A DNA stretch of 64,000 bases, taken from Struthio camelus. Taxonomy: Eukaryota > Chordata > Aves > Struthioniformes > Struthionidae. Position numbers and translations under genes: made by a program. Of this stretch, positions 10,201-23,800 are shown piece after piece (within the stretch, counting starts at the first letter, position 1; each line of letters begins with the position of its first letter). A model generated the notes under the pieces. That model was not told the origin of the DNA. It saw nothing but the letters and a program-made list of their open reading frames with translations, and did not search any database. The stretch spans positions 120,479,900 through 120,543,899 of the forward strand of contig NC_090943.1 in NCBI RefSeq assembly GCF_040807025.1, written 5' to 3'.

Positions 10201-13200
10201 GTTTTCTTACAGCAGGCTGGGCACTCACTAAATGTATAGATCTTTTAAGAGATTGGAAGAGCAGCTGAGACTGAATAGGGCCCTGAATAGGGCCAGCAGA
10301 TTCAAAAAGCTCCCCTACCCCCATCCAGGAAAAAGAGGCTTGGTTCTTGCATCTCTGGTAGAAAAAAAGACAGGAAAATTGGATCCCTTGGGGGAAGAGA
10401 TTTCCCAATGAAGGCAGAGCTGCTGGCTGTTGTGGCTTCTGGTGTATTTGGCAGATTTTTCCTTTTCTTCTGTTGTAATGAAAATTAAAAAAAAAAAAGG
10501 GATATTCTACAGTAGATTGGCTGCAGGAGTAATTTTCATGGGTGGGAAGAAACACTGCTAACTTACCTTGTTCGAGGATCCAGTGCATAGATTAGAGGTG
10601 TGTGGAAAGATCCCAGGGAGTTTCTCTTGGACTTTTATACCTTCTTTCTTTCTTCTTGCTTATCTTTCACATTATAAGGCTCTCTTTAACCCACTGGCAT
10701 CCTGGGATGAGAACCATAGCACGCAGCTCAAGCTAAGAGTGGTATGTGTGTGGCAGCAACTGGATGGCTGGGCAAACAGAGGTTGCCTCTTCTTTCCCAG
10801 GGCCGCGGTGCATTGAGCTGAGCTGCCTGAGGAGAACGTGGTGTACTTGCTCATTAGCGCCACGAGCAGGACTAAAATACTTTTTCCTGGTGGATCTGAG
10901 CCATTGGCATGACCCAGCTAGCCATAGGAGTTGTAGGTGAAAGAGATGGTTCCCCTGTGAAATTTCTGTGTAGGTGGGAACGTAGGGACTGGAGTGTGCC
11001 CTCATTGCCTTGTTGAAAGTGTGGGGTTGGGTGTTTTTTTTTTTTTTTTTGCTTTTGCGGGGAGGTGGGTATAAACTGAGCTGGGACTTGTCCAATCTGC
11101 TCACATGTTGAGCATAAGAATCTCTTTTGCGAGGGAAGAGGAGAGAAAGGACTGTAGATAGCTACATCCAGAGGGAAGGCTGACAGCTGATTTACAGGGA
11201 CCTGGGACCAGGCCAGACAGTGACTATGTACATACGTGAATGGTGCATAGCAGACCAGACAATTACAGGAAAGGTGAAGGGGGACATTGCCTGAAACATT
11301 TGGGAACTGCTGTGATAAGCAAGCTTCTGCATGTTGTTGACTGCAAGAGCTCAAACAGCTGGCTACGAGGTCTCAGTTGAAAAATGCAACTTGCAGCTGA
11401 GAGGAGGTAAGGAGCTAAACCACCTTCCTAAACCACTTTTTGGGAGTAATTCTTGAAAATGGAGCCCCATTCTGATCTCTCTGTAGTAGTCAGTCTAGTC
11501 CTCCGCGTGACTGTGCTCTGGAACATCCAGTACGGGGATGCCTGAAGTGTGATATCTGATGTTGTACTAGCATGAACAGGTAGACCTGCCTGCAGTCTCC
11601 AGAGTTTTCTTGCCGTTTTCTCAACACCAGCCCCTGCAGTTCTATACTGTTCTTCATAGCCCATTCTGGCAAGTCTTGTAAGCTGTACTATTCCATATCC
11701 TGGTTTCTAAGAAGAACATTAATCCTCCTTCTTCAGTTCAGTGTGAAATATATACCACAGGTTAGTTTCTCTGCCTTTGTAAACCCATTTTTTCCCTTTC
11801 AATTTTAAATCTTCAGTTTTTCAAGGTCTATTAGGCAAGAGTGAACTTAATAAATTGCACCTTAAAATCTTGGTCTGTCACGTCCAGTGCTGAGACATCT
11901 AATGTCACAGATGGTTTCTGGTTGACTGAAGCCTCACAGATACAAAAAGCAGTATCATGCACTGACTCCAAAAACAAATTGAGAAGAAATGGACGTTTTG
12001 GAGCGTGTATATAGTATGTACTGCTTTGAGTGTGTGTTGGGGGGGGGAGGGAGGGAGGCGGCTAGACAATCTTCAGAGGTCCCTTCCAACTTCAACTAGT
12101 CTGTGATTCTGAACAAAGGGGAAAGTTTTCTTTAAGAGGTGTCTGCAAGTTTTGGGACTTTGAATTTCATTTTTATTACGCTCCATCTTTCAAGGAATGA
12201 ATACATTGAGAACTATGCTTAAGTGTTGAAGAGAGTGAATAGATTCCTAACAGTTTTCTCCAACATTTCATATCACTATGGCTGTCTGGATACTCAGATC
12301 ACATGGAAAGCCAAATAAAGACCCTATGAGTTCACACTGTTTTGAACAGAGGGCAGATTCTGGGGTCAGTATTTTGGCTGGCAGGCAAAACTATGCATAC
12401 AGGCTACAATGATAATACATAGGAAAAATGTTCATAGCTCTTCTTGCTAGCCATTTTGTTCCCTGCAATAGCTGTCTACGTTATGTTTTTCAGAAAATCT
12501 GGCTGGGAAAGGTTGAAGATATCCATAGTAAAATTTGATTGTTGCCACTCTGCAAAGAGTGTTTGAAGCAATGCATTTTTCCTAATAGAGTGTAAGGAAA
12601 GACACTATATATCTGGCAAAAACAAATTACAGACTTTTATAGACATAGCTTTAAAGAGAAATGCCTCCATGTGGATTTGTATTGACCTAAATAAAATAAG
12701 ACAGTGCAAAGAGACAGTAATTCTGACATTAATCATGTTACTTTTATTTAAGCAATAAAGTATGTCTTTAATAAAAGTGGTTTTAAGTTTTTAATATTGA
12801 TGGTGAGTTTTGAACAGTACTGTACCGAAACAATTCTACGAATATAATGCTAAGTACGCAATTTATTGCTCATTGTGTTTGTAGGAACATAAAAACTTCT
12901 GTTATGGAAATAAATATAAGAATGAATAAGGCACCCTTCTAATATGTTGGTTTCATCTGTGGTTGCAAAATGCACAAAACTTCATTTCTCTTTTACATGT
13001 CACTTTCCTCATTTTGCTTATTACAGCAGAAATACATTACATGTTATTATTTGGGCTGTGGTCAATGCCTTGTCTGAAAAATCCAAACTTGAAAGCACTT
13101 GTCTAATTTTTTTTAAATTTAACCTTCTACCCCACAAAACTAGCCTTCTTACAGTATGTCCTGATTTCTTCTTTTTCTCAGGACAAAAAGTATTTTTGTT

Positions 13201-13830
13201 CTTCCTTTGCCTTTGCTGTTACTAGGAAACATGCCCTGCAAGAGGACTGTTCACTCCTGCATGAGACAGAAGACCAGACTTGCTTTTTTATCTGAGTTTT
13301 TCTTGTACTGACCGCACTCACAAGATAAAAATAAAAATGCAAAAATGCAAAGGCATCCTTACTGCCTAATCTTGTGTGGCTGGGCCCAAATCACTCATTA
13401 GCATGAGAGGAGGCCTTCACAGAAGCTGGTTAAAAGGCTTTCTTTTATTTCAATATGCCCTTAATTAGGACTTCCCAGCAGCTTCAGGACATGAGTTAAC
13501 ATCCAACCGTCCTTTGTCCTCAAGGATCCACTTTAGCTATCGCTGCGTTTCAGAACTCGGGAGACCACTGATGTCTAGCGAGCCTCTCGGAGGCTCTGCA
13601 AATCAGTCTCCAGAGGCTTCCGTGCTTTGTCCAAGCATTGCTGAAGGGCTGACGAGTGATCAAATAAACAAACCTGTGAAAGACAGGGCTCCAGCCTCCC
13701 ACCCCACTGCTTTCTTTAAACAGTTTCTGTTGCCCTCTTTTTAGAAATTATCTGAAACAATAGCAGAGACAAAGGTTTCAGATGGATTTTTTTTTTAATT
13801 TAAAGCAGACTATATCACAATCTCCTGATC
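7300..13830. other. intergenic region between ESCO1 and the 3' end of ABHD3
   Basis: AT-rich DNA with scattered short open frames lacking coding character. Apart from a CR1 tail near 12050 and simple tracts (13 C at 6833-6845 just upstream, a T run at 11034-11050, a G run near 12039) I see no feature. Mammals carry SNRPD1 between these two genes; I found no SNRPD1-like exon here. Confidence 0.5.
12040..12112 (+). repeat. CR1 LINE 3'-end fragment
   Basis: About 70 bases matching the CR1 3' terminus: a GGCTAGACAATCTTCAGAGG-like block, then TCCCTTCCAACTTCAACTAG and an ending CTGTGATTCTG. Confidence 0.75.
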
Positions 13831-13839
13831 CTCTAATAA

Positions 13840-13845
13840 TTTATT
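13840..13845 (-). terminator. candidate ABHD3 polyadenylation signal AATAAA
   Basis: AATAAA on the minus strand about 840 nt past the ABHD3 stop codon. I found no better canonical signal between it and the stop. Transcript evidence is needed to confirm its use. Confidence 0.35.
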
Positions 13846-14683
13846 CCTTAAAAACTGAAATGGTCTTGCAGGATCATATAAACATAATAGATAGAATCAT
13901 TGAATTTACCAGTTATATGAAGTAATGTATTACATACATGAGAAACACAGCTTTACATGAACTTTGAAAGGCAAAATGTCTTTTAATTACATAAGTTATT
14001 ACAGTACTGTTTTAAAAGAATCTTTTGGTTATATGTAAACACTATAAATTACCTAACCGTTTAAAAAATTATCATGTAAGACAAGTATGGCATTGGCATA
14101 ATTTAAAAAACAAAAACTAGCCCTAAATCTTGAATTCTTTTAGGGTAAAACAGCAAAAGCAGGTACCAGTCTAATGCTATGTAATTACATGCTAAAATTT
14201 AGACTTACTTGAAGAACCAGTGCTTCTTTGTGTACCTTCCTTCTTTTGTTTTCATATTTTAAGATATTCACCGTTGGTGCCTTAAGGAATGGGCCAACTT
14301 GTACTATGTATGGCAGGATAATAAACATTATTTGAGTATTGCCAGTCTAATATTAAAAGCCATCTAAGTTAAGTCTCCTAAATACGTACTGGTTTAAATT
14401 AAAATCCTGAGGAATTATAATCTGCCTAGTTGATGGTTTCGGTTAAGTGCAATTTGATGTATGCAGAATGCTGTTTCATTTAAGGTCATCCTTAGTAAGG
14501 CATATTAAAAATAAATACAAAAGTGACAACATAATATTTAGTTTCCTGCTACAAAATCTTAGGCAAAAAATATTTTTGCATGTAGTAATGGACTTCATCC
14601 ATTTGCTGGCTTACAGTAGTTAATGTTTGTGCATTAAGCTGAATTGTCAGAATGTGCCACTGTGCTATAGTAGTGGTCCAAAG

Positions 14684-14862
14684 CTACATGCTAAAGATTT
14701 TGTTTCCATGCTCAAATATAGCTTGCACAAACTGCTTGAAGACTCTGTCCATGTAAGTGCACTTCCTTGGCCATATTCCTTCCAGAAAACCAATATGGCC
14801 TCCGCAAGAAGTCAGAACCAAAGCAACATTTGCATTTTGTTTGGCAGTTTCGACTGGTATAG
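14684..14862 (-). CDS. ABHD3: ABHD3 last coding exon, catalytic His and stop
   Basis: Acceptor CCCCTTTTAG is followed by a partial Ala codon, [18 protein letters not shown], then [13 protein letters not shown] with the catalytic His and [17 protein letters not shown]. The frame ends with TAG at 14686-14684. The C-terminal residues (NKIFSM) differ from the mammalian tail. Confidence 0.95.
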
Positions 14863-17800
14863 CTAAAAGGGGAGAAAAAAGTTTAAGTCCTTATCTCTCT
14901 GTGAAATACAATCCACCTGAATAATTTCTCTCAAAATGTTTTTGATTTATATGAGAATATGTATGTACATGAATAAATATGCACGACATAGCTTAAACAG
15001 ATTGCAGGACTTGGTGCCATGGATGTGTTAAAAGCCGTTTCTCTCTTCATCGTTAATTTACCTTATCTGTGTGATTTTTCCAGATGCTGTGAAAGTTTCA
15101 GAAATCATTGGGCTTGATGTTTCTCTCGGTCACACTGGTGTAAGAGCTCTCATGTTAATATAAATTTACAATTCTGTATAAATAGTGTAAGTGTAAGGAG
15201 AATCAAGCCTGTAATTTTTACCTGTGTTGCAATAGTTGGTATTGGAGCAACTGAGGAACTGGCACCTTAGGAGTGCATCCCCTTCTTTTGGTAGGAGTCT
15301 CCAAAGAGAAACCTTTAATGTTGTTATAGCATTTTCTGTGTGAGATATCCTATCAGCTGTATTAAAGGTGATCCTGGGTTATTATCATGACTATATCTAA
15401 TTTGCCTTACATTTACACTTACATATTTAGACCACACCATGCAAACACAGCAAGAGACAGCAAGAGCCCTGAGGAACGCACAATCTAAATAAGCAAGATA
15501 AACAGAAAAAGACAACGGGCAAACAAATGTACAAGGTCACAGAAATCTGCCCCATGTTACATAGTAGGCTGGTGGTATTCTACTGAATAGTGACTGCTAG
15601 AAAATGATTTAAGTAATATTAGACTGAACAGTACAAGGATTTTTCTTCTGCTGGGTTAGTTTTCAGCTGGATCAGTTCCCTGATCTGGTTCACCATGTTA
15701 ATGCCAGTATATGAAAGGTAGCAGGAACCGTCATGAGGACTGTGGGTCCGTGACAGCCTATGGTTAGCTTAAAGTGATCACTGCACTGTACCCTGAGATG
15801 CGCACATGCACATGGGCAGGCTGCAGTTAAGTCCTAGTTTGAATGAGCATAGATGCATGGCATAATCAATGGTCACTATCATTTGGGCAGTTCCCTTTAT
15901 GAAAGAAAAGAAAGGTCAATTAACAACAGAGAAAGCAAATGAATTTACAAATGGTATTTCAGTGCGACAGGATGACAGTATTATCATATGAACTGTCTGA
16001 CATAGCAGTGGAACTTTGTGGAAAATTAGTTGCCATTTTCTCCGAAGCTTTAAGTATACTAAATATATTTCTAAACAAAGCAGAAGTCTCAGTACATTAC
16101 AGTGAAGAGTGAAAGAAATGAATAGCCACAGAGTAGCAGAGCGCCTCATATATTCTCCTAGAGAATCTCTGCTGTTTTATGGATCTAAGTCTGTGTCCCA
16201 TTCAGGACACAGTCCAGTACCTTACAGTATGGGCAGGAACCTTATAACATAACATTCACAAATGAAATAAAATGATTACTTTATATTATTCTGGACTGAC
16301 AGAAAAAAACAACAGCAAAAGAATACATGCTTTGTCCAAACAGAAGTAATAGAGATTTCACTGTATTGTCTAAAAAAGGTTATGATTCCACAAGAAAATA
16401 AATCTAGTTTTAGGTCATACATTGCTAAATCAAAAATGCCTTGGTACTACAATACAAAGCAGTGAGTCATTCGTGGGACTTCTACTGCTGACTTATTTAT
16501 TAAAAATCATTTTTTAAAGAGAGACCGTTAATCAGGTTGACTTTCGTGGGTTCAGCTGTCTACACCCCTTTCTGATTAAACTTCTACAAAGACCCCCCTG
16601 CACCCTTTGCTATCTCAAAGGTCATTATCCTTGAAAAGACCTTATCCCTGCCTATCACCACCTTCTTTATGCACAAGTTCCTTAGGTTCACTTGGATGCT
16701 GGCAAATGCCTTGTTGTGTGCTTCAGATGTTGATTTGCCTTAACGTCCAGCAACTAGAATAACAGCATGGTACCCATTCCTTAGCCAAAGGCGACTCCAG
16801 GCCAGACTAAGTTACACGGAAGATCTTGAATGGCATGACTGTAGCGAACAGACGCAGGGGAGTGCAAGTTAAAATAGAGCTGGGCAGAAGCATGGCCCTG
16901 GGGAGGTCTGGGGAGCAGTCTGTGCCTGACAGGTCCCTACTAGCAGTGTGTGGAATGACATGCTCTGCTCCACCCCAGGGCTGCAGCACAGAGGTTAAAC
17001 CAACTGCATCTGAAGCAAGGCCAGTGTCATTTATGAATGTTGTGTTATAAGGTTCCTGCCCATACTACAAGGTACTTGACTGCATCCTGAATGGGACACA
17101 GACTTAGCTCCAGAGAACAACGGGGATTCTCTTGCAGAATATACGAGGCTCTCTGCTGCTCTGTGGCTATTCACTTCTTTCACTTTCCTTCCTCTGTACT
17201 CTTTCTCTCCTTTCAAAGTTGCACACATCTAAGCAGTTTAGAGTCTGACATGTAGTATTTTGGATTCTTTTCTAGGTGGAAGAAACTCTCACTCTGTAAA
17301 AAAAAGTCCCTGGACTTTTTCTTTGTTCAGCAGGAAAATTGCACATACCACCTCTGGGTCTTTTAAAGCAATACTTAGGCAAGGCCAAAACTAAAAAGCA
17401 AGTCAATGAAATGAAAACCTTGGGCCTGCCAGCCTGGACTGGGGAACAGCACAGGCTGGAAACAGATGCAGAAAACAATGTGTTATTTCTTGCAATCCAG
17501 CATGTGCATAATTTCAGACCACAGCAAACCCTTGTCTGGGGTGCTGCTTCAGTTAATCTGCCCATGAATCTCTGATCTGGCTCTCTTGGACTCCATGGAT
17601 GAACACACTGCAGTGTACAGATGGTGGCTGCAATTTATGTGAGCTTCTGCCCACTGCAGGGGATTTTGCCCACTTATCTGTACCAAACCATCTGCTCCTC
17701 CTCCCTCCAGTACTGCATGGGCCACGTTAAACAGAACACTGATGGGGAAGCAGGAATCAGGCACAGGCCTGAGTCCCTCATTCCTGCTCCTGGCAATGAA

Positions 17801-20800
17801 TCACACTTTCCACAGCCATCCTGCAGCTGCCTCCTTGGGCATGGAGGGTACTGATGAGTTGGCTTATAAGGCAGGATATACGGGAGGAGCGCCTGGGGAG
17901 AGACAGATTTGATGTCCAAGAATCAAAGGTAGCACTGGAACTCCATTGATCCTTTCTGATGCAGCACCAGCTGTGTACTGGCCTGAATACATCTCTAACC
18001 AGTTGAGGCTGTGCAAAAACAAGATGGTCATTCATTTTGCATGTGGTCAGTTATTCACTCCCAAACTGACTGGCAATACTGTAGTGGATGCCATGTGCTG
18101 CCTGCTTCCAAACAGCCACAGAAACTCTCTCCTAAAGGCCTAGCAGCACTCTGATGCTGGTTATCGTCTGTGCCAGATAAGGTATGAGCTGCACACAGGT
18201 CTTTATGATTGTCATCTTCCCCATCCTGAAGTTCTCCCTTTTCTAATTACCATTCATTTACAGCAGGACTCTGCCATGGATCATTGCTCTTATCACAAGC
18301 CCCAGCACTGTGCTGAATATGCAGCCATTTATTTACATCTGCGGTGAGGATTTTTAGTAGGTGTCAGGTCTGACCTACTTACATCTCTGCTCTTACATAC
18401 TCTATGGTGAGCAGGAAAGCCTGTTCTTGACACAGTCAATCTTGATTCAGTTGGGTCACCATTTTTATGACTACCGCCCAGCAGAGTTTCTTGCTCTGCA
18501 GCTTCTCAGGAGAGAACTGAAAATGCTGTGTTGCTCTGCAGTGCCAAAATGCAAATGATGCTTGGCTGTGGTGTGATACTTTTCTCAAGGCTGTTTCCAG
18601 GGATTGTTAGCCATCCACAAATAAACCCACAATGCAGCAGAGCAAATTCTGCAATGTAAAGAGCAGACAAATGGAGCACTGGATGCAATGCACTCTGGGA
18701 TATAGGGTGGCATGCCAAAAGACACTACTGTTCATTTTTGTCCAAATGTAACCTTGTACCTTATGCTTCCACTGACCAAAATCTGTACTGCTCTTTGATC
18801 CAATAGTGCACAAATTTGTTATTTGTGATCACAGAACCATGAGGCACATATGTACGTGCAGAATCTCCTTGTTCAAAATGAATTTGTTGTATGTTCTCTG
18901 CAAAAAATATTTTTGAAAAGAAAAAAGAAAACCACACATAGGAAGCAACATAGGCTTAAGTAATTCATGGCTGTCAGACTTCCCATTCCCTTGTTTGGTT
19001 CCTTTCTCCATGTTACTTACACTCTCACCCTAATAATTATTATCCTTCTCAATCTTTTTCCAATCCTTGACCATTTGGTCTTTCCAGACAACTTCATTCA
19101 ATTTTGCTGTTTACATAATAGGATGCAAAATAACACCTAGGAATGATTACTCTTAAGTCTGGATTCTGAGGGACTGAAAAGGTTCAGAGAGTTGAGTAAA
19201 AAGTTAACTGAGCTTCAAATATCCACTTAGTGCAGGGATCAGGAAGAAGCTGGCAGGGCATCCAACTGCCTGGGCAGGCTTTCAGTGTGAGCGCAACACT
19301 CACCAGCAGCAACTGGCTCAGCATTAATATTACAAAATTTAAGTTGAATAGTTAATATGCTGCTGAAAGTCTCTGAGGAGAAAAATGCCACTTGAGATGA
19401 AAAGTTAAATGTGACACTGATAGTGAATGCTGACATTGCATCTTTTTAATTTATTTCTGACACTTATAAAATAAAAGGGCTTGACTTGGTTGAATTACAC
19501 ATTTCCTCAAGCAGTGGCTTGTTTAGATTAGTTATGGCGAGAAAAGTCTCATGCAATAAAAGAAAGCATTTGTTTTCATTAACTTGCACTATGCAACCTG
19601 ACAACTGCATTGCAGAATTAAACTACAGATACACCAGCTGCCAAGCTCTATGAACTTTAAACATCAGAGCATCAAGGAAGGACTGGGAATGAATTGTTGC
19701 TTCCCAGTCCTGGATTGAGATCAAAGGGCACATTTCACAATATATTCAAAAACAATTGCTGGGAAGTACACAGTGTACCAACAGCTACATGAGAAGAACT
19801 GGTCAGGTAGTAAGAGGCAGCAGAGTCATCATCTGCACTTTTGAAGGAAAGTCACTCTTGAACAACTCTGTGCCGTGTAGCGGCAAAGCAGACTTGGGTA
19901 TGCATCCTCCTGTCATCTGTTGTAGGAAGGCATGGCTGGCTTTATACAGGAAATTTGAACACACAGGAATTCTGGCACAGCGCTCTCCCTAATGAGTTTT
20001 CTAATCCTTGTCCCAGTGTCTGCAACTACAGCTGTCTACAACGGAAGAGGAAGGTAGCTTGAAAGCTGATAGGTATTACTGGGAGAGATGAGGCATGAAA
20101 TAACCAGTCCCCAAAGTGAGTGAAAGCCTGGAGTCTGGCTGAGAACAAAGTCTGCAGCCTTGAGTCCATTATACAGTTGTTAGTGGAAGCTGCCTCTGGT
20201 TGCCAAAGGCTTGCATGTCTCCACACACTTTTAAGTCAGAAGTAACAAGCAAGTTGTGAGAATGAAGTCACATCCCAGAGCACCAGCCCCTTGCTAACAT
20301 AAAGCAGTCAGCGAAAGTGTCATGCTGAATGAACTCCAACAACTGATGTCAGCAGCCACAATTTCTAGGCTGCTATCAGAGTGCACTGTGTCTTCTGCCA
20401 GCAACACTTTTCACAGCAGGAGTGCACAAATCAACAAAAAAGGAGCCAAGGATACACACAGATAACAGGGTTGTGCTCTTAGCTGTAAACCAATATTTGC
20501 TCCGGCAGCCCTTCCTAAGATAAACTAGTTACCACTACAGCAGTGGTTTACAGGCAACACCATAACTCTGTGAACAAGGAATCAATGAGTGGTGGCCTAA
20601 TGACCCAGACATTTTCATGGAGAAAGGCAGGTTGGGATCAGATTTTAAGAGGATGGATGGTCATTACAACAGACTGATGTCTTGTTTCAGGTTCTTCATT
20701 GTGCCCTCCCTCACTTCTCTCCATGCTGCAAAACTTCTGTGGCTTTTTTTTATTGTTCAGTTCTGACAATAAGTTTGATACTTAATCTTGCATGAGAAAC

Positions 20801-23800
20801 CATCCCCACTGTTCACTGAGAGTTGTGTTTCTTTTAAAGACCAGTTCCAAGGCAGGAAGGGTCTGCTACAGATGTACTCTAGGGGACACAGTCTTTTGCA
20901 CAGCCAAGCCACATGGGCTCAGGCTTTGGCTTTTGAGGTCTGGAGGTTATATTCTAAAAGGAAGCGACAAGGGGAAGGAGTATCTGCAGTAGCTTTAATC
21001 TAGCGAACAAACGTATCAGTCACAGTAAGAATAGGTTGGAAAAGGTTAACAAATCCTCCAGACTTGTGATTCCACCATCACCTTCTCACTGCTGTTTTTA
21101 CCTGTGCTAGCTAGTTAGCTTTGCCACAGTTATTATTTCCTTTTTAGAGCTGAACCCACAAACCGACCTAAAGCTAAAAGCAGAGGTGAAGCCACTGTTC
21201 CCTCTCCAAGATACCTATTGGCACAAGCATGACACAATGGATCACCTTCCTTCTGGGAGTATGGGGGAAGTCATCCCAACGGTCATAAGATCCACTAAAA
21301 ATTATCTTCAGAATCACTAGCTAGTTTTTACATTTGGACACAGATTTTAGGGTAATGGCCACGTTCAGAAACTCTCATTTCCAGGACAGCATATGCTTAT
21401 AACAGAAACAGCAACTGGACAGTTTCAAGGGAAAAAAGTCTAGTAGGGGCTAGTAGATACAAAGGGATTTACTCTGGCTCGGAAAGTTCCCGAACCACAA
21501 ATTGCTGAAGGCAGATGCAGTATTCTGCAGCAGTATTACTGCACGCTTGCCCTGATCTTACATGACTGTTTTGGCCAATGTCAGGGCCAAAGAAGATAAG
21601 CAAGCAGACTGTCTTTGCTTAGTGCACTCTACTGGAGCAGCCCTTTTCATGTCACATTTATCTCTAACAGGTATTCAAAACAGGAGCAGTAACATGCATG
21701 TGCATGTTTCTGTATGTGTGGTATACGTGGGCACAAACAAATAATATATACACAGACAAAGTGTCTTCCAGTTCCTTTAATCTTCTATGTTGTTCTCATC
21801 TGTTAAGTGTTAATTGCTGAAGAGGGTGTCCTCAACCAGCTGTTAACTATAGTTAAGGAGAGTATATAATTTTTCCTCCACATTAACTTTGTTCTCTTTC
21901 ACTTCTCAAACACTGTAACCAATGCACAGACTGCAGGAATTAGTAGATCTTTTTAAGATAGTTAGCAACATGGTTAAAGATCAAGAGTAAAATGTTCACA
22001 ATGACCATGTGTTTAGCAGAAAATAGAAAGAAAAAGGTAAACAGACTTTTCAGCCTACTGGTTACTAGCTAATATTGCTGCTAGTTGGCCAGTTTCATCT
22101 TGTGTTTAGATTTTTGTTAATATCCGTTTGTCTCCTAGAAGCACATATTGTCCATGTCTTTGCCCTTATCCTAGATTTTGGCCTACATGGTAGCTTATAA
22201 TTTTTCCTATTTTTAATTATCGGGCACTTGAGATTATGGCACTGAAATCATGAGCAGCAAAAGTTACTGAGGATTTCAAGTCATCTTAAACATAAGCAAG
22301 TCCCAGAAATTTTTTATAGGGACTATCTCAAAGCATGATAATAAAAAATACTTGATTTAACTTTCATTGAACTCTGAACGTTCCAGAAATCTGTAACTGG
22401 GCTCCTCACTATAGGCTCTCTTCATACTCAGTGGATGTAAGTGGAAACTTCTGGGGGGCAATACATCTGATATCTTCCTTACAATGAGATAACTCACATC
22501 CTAAAAGTGCACATTTCTTTCTTCAACTATAAAGAGAACCTAAAGAGATTGGATCAGATGTAGGCAGGTGACACTTGATTAGATGACTGCCACCCCACGA
22601 GCTTCTGCATTCTGTACTAATCAGTCCTCTCTATAATCGCACGTTTTATCTGTCTTTAGAGTGTGTTACACTGTAGAATAAATCACAAGACTGATCCATC
22701 CTGGGAGGTTTTGATCCTATGTACAAGTAAAATTTAAATAAAACTCCACACATAGTTCATTCTTGGACCTATATAATTTGTCTTAATGATTGCACATACA
22801 GAGAAATATATTTTTCAAAGGCTAAACTTACCATGACCAGGTGAGAAAACATCATCCACAGAGTTTAGACATAACACTGGGATTCCTACTGATTTCAGCT
22901 TGCGGCATGGGCTAGCGTCTTCATAATAATCATCAATTGTACGGTAGCCAAACATGACTGAAGTGAACTGCTTATCAAATTCTCTAACAGTTCTAGCCTG
23001 AAGTACAGAATTCAAACAGGGAACTATGTCAGCATTTGGAAAACAGTGTCAATCTAAAGCAGAAGTAATATGTTCACATACCTTCATCACAAGATCCATA
23101 TCAAATAATTTCTCCAACATTTGTCGATGCCTATAAAGAAAGAGGAAAACTGGAGGGCTTTGCTTTTTTGCTTTACAAATAGATGTCCTCTGCTTTACAG
23201 ATACATGTATAGAAATAATTCCCAGTTCAATAATATGCTTGTTTTTAATTTTCTGTCATATTAAAAAATCTGTCTGGAATCCAAAAGCAGGAGAACTGTT
23301 TGTTCCTATGCAGGCACATCCAGAAATATATTCAGAATCTGCATGAGTCATTAGAAAGATGCCAAAGAGAATCAAATATTTAGGAATATAAAATACACTT
23401 TAATTTTATAAAGCGAAGGACGAACTAATCCTTTCCATGTTTTTGCAGTGAGGATGACTTCTAAAACTTAGAATATATATAAAAATACACTCAAGCTCAA
23501 TATGTGCATATGTCCACAAATTAATAGAACAGTTTGCTTTACCCGTGAATCAAGAAGTGCATTGGTCTTGTGCTGTCTCCCTTGAGGAGCAGAGAAATTT
23601 AGCCACATTGATGAAAATTTATCTTGCAAAAAGGTCTTTTTAATTTCAAAACTTACAGGGGAATGCACACATGTGAACAGCTATGTGAAAACTTGTTACA
23701 GTATTAACTTTGACAATCTTCTTTATACCTGCTGTAGATCTCATGCTAACATCTTTCCACCTTGCTATATAATTTAGAAGGCAACTCACCTGCTGATATA

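Larger units (their letters stand above)
14863..22831. other. ABHD3 intron 8 (about 8 kb)
   Basis: The longest ABHD3 intron. It holds the inverted repeat described separately at 16100-17190. The stretch 17.5-20.5 kb is richer in C/T and mixed composition than its surroundings but shows no frame or repeat family I can name. Confidence 0.6.

Noticed and set aside
10872-11354. 160-codon minus-strand ORF in the ESCO1-ABHD3 gap
   Set aside because: It overlaps a T-run microsatellite giving poly-Lys, shows no domain, and another frame is open over the same bases.
17580-20230. Possible degraded DNA transposon or pseudogene in ABHD3 intron 8
   Set aside because: The composition looked exon-like in places, but I could not assemble any frame or name a family from the sequence.
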